DNA of 64,000 nt, from contig NZ_BSKJ01000006.1 of NCBI RefSeq assembly GCF_030159595.1, positions 124,001 to 188,000 on the forward strand, read 5' to 3'. The DNA is from Pseudomonas putida. Its GTDB lineage: Bacteria; Pseudomonadota; Gammaproteobacteria; Pseudomonadales; Pseudomonadaceae. Of this stretch, positions 63,317 to 64,000 are shown one piece after another. A model generated the notes under the pieces. It was not told the DNA's origin, did not search any database, and was given only the letters and a program-made list of their open reading frames with translations. The position numbers and the translations under genes are program-made. Position 1 is the stretch's first letter. Every line of letters begins with the position of its first letter.

Positions 63317-64000
63317 TCAACCAAACAACTGATGACAAAGGTCGCGGCTAGCGGCCAGCAGTATCGGCAAGAAACGCTGCTCCAGTTCACTGCGCGTCAC
63401 TCGCCCCACATGGGTGCTCACGTTCAACGCCGCCAACACTTGCCCCGATGCGTCATAGATCGGCACCGCGATCGATCGCAGCCCCTGCTCCAGCTCCTGG
63501 TCCACCACGCACCAACCCTGGGCGCGCACCTGCTGGATGCAGGCGAACAATGATTCAGGGTCATGCAGGGTACGGCTGGTGCGTGCCTTCAGGTCGGCAC
63601 GTTCCAGGTATTCACGCAGACTGGTGTCGTCCAGGGCCGCCAGTAGAATGCGCCCCATCGACGTGCAGTAGGCCGGCAGGCGTCCGCCCACCGACAAGTC
63701 CACCGAGATCAGCCGCTCCACCGTGGCCGAGCGAGCGATATAAAGAATGTCGTCACCTTCGAGAGTGGCCATGTTGGCCGCCTCATGCAACTGGTCGCTG
63801 ATGCGGTCCAGGTAAGGCTGGGCAGAAATCGCCAGCGGCGTCGACGACAGGTACGCATGCCCCAGGGTCAGCACTTTGGGTAACAGCGAATAGGTACGCC
63901 CGTCCGTGGTGGCGTATCCCAGCTTGATCAACGTATGCAGGCAACGGCGCACCGCTGCGCGGGGGATTTCGGTGCGGTGGCTGATCTGGGCGATGGTCAG
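63317..64000 (-). CDS. pcaR: IclR-family regulator PcaR, N-terminus beyond the window
   Basis: The visible 227 residues are the C-terminal part of PcaR. They begin inside the HTH (LTIAQISHRTEIPRAAVRRCLHTLIKLGYATTDGRTYSL) and continue through the IclR effector domain (LYIARSATVERLISVDLSVGGRLPAYCTSMGRILLAAL; the effector site region GWCVVDQELEQGLRSIAVPI). PcaR activates the pca genes in response to beta-ketoadipate. The gene reads leftward toward pcaK and continues past 64000. Confidence 0.95.
   Translation of the reverse strand: MTIAQISHRTEIPRAAVRRCLHTLIKLGYATTDGRTYSLLPKVLTLGHAYLSSTPLAISAQPYLDRISDQLHEAANMATLEGDDILYIARSATVERLISVDLSVGGRLPAYCTSMGRILLAALDDTSLREYLERADLKARTSRTLHDPESLFACIQQVRAQGWCVVDQELEQGLRSIAVPIYDASGQVLAALNVSTHVGRVTRSELEQRFLPILLAASRDLCHQLFG

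Overview
The window looks like a chromosomal segment of a Pseudomonas of the P. putida group. The GC-rich coding sequence, the algU-mucA-mucB-mucD order, phaG, the ttgR/ttgABC efflux locus, the pcaK-F-T-B-D-C order and the many GCGGG...CCCGC-type REP hairpins all fit. I infer the taxon from gene content and remembered protein sequences; no database was searched. Both ends cut a gene: mucD at the left and pcaR at the right. I see no prophage, insertion sequence, integrase, CRISPR array or rRNA.

Layout. 1-2842: envelope-stress operon algU-mucA-mucB-mucD, without mucC, read leftward. 3277-7571: nadB, the ygfX-sdhE pair, divergent ygfZ, and an HDOD protein. 7699-15405: tricarboxylate uptake (TctED two-component system, OpdH-type porin, TctCBA transporter, AbrB-like permease). 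15437-21793: ung, an acyl-CoA hydratase/hydrolase, a Tyr-rich lipoprotein, a diguanylate cyclase, an RsuA-type pseudouridine synthase and phaG. 21905-26891: tRNA-Gly(CCC), a SulP anion transporter, a SIR2-like DUF4917 protein, a methyltransferase and a TPM-domain protein. 27081-34115: a periplasmic GH3 glucosidase, then a DctB/DctD-type two-component system next to a 2-oxoglutarate permease that has a sigma-54 promoter and two upstream dyads. 34240-44407: accessory genes (four-repeat membrane protein, exported tandem-repeat peptide, flavin reductase, ABM monooxygenase, AraC and LysR regulators, an AruI-like ThDP decarboxylase, a metallo-beta-lactamase-fold protein, an oxaloacetate decarboxylase-like protein). 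44769-52956: an EmrB-type MFS pump and ttgR/ttgABC. 53234-64000: an OprD-type porin, a LysR regulator, an Mpo1-like protein and the beta-ketoadipate genes pcaC, D, B, T, F, K and R.

How the genes fit together. Three uptake modules pair a regulator with a transporter: TctED with OpdH/TctCBA, DctBD with KgtP, and PcaR with PcaK, PcaT and probably the porin at 53234. The pca enzymes turn beta-carboxymuconate into succinyl-CoA and acetyl-CoA. The 3-oxoadipate CoA-transferase (pcaIJ) and protocatechuate dioxygenase (pcaHG) are not in the window.

The least explained items are an exported peptide with five tandem 13-residue repeats (35335-35661), a very small exported ORF whose Shine-Dalgarno lies inside a hairpin (43310-43518), a SIR2-like protein (23940-24950), and an NtrC-like site with a sigma-54-like promoter in front of the MFS pump (44572-44685).
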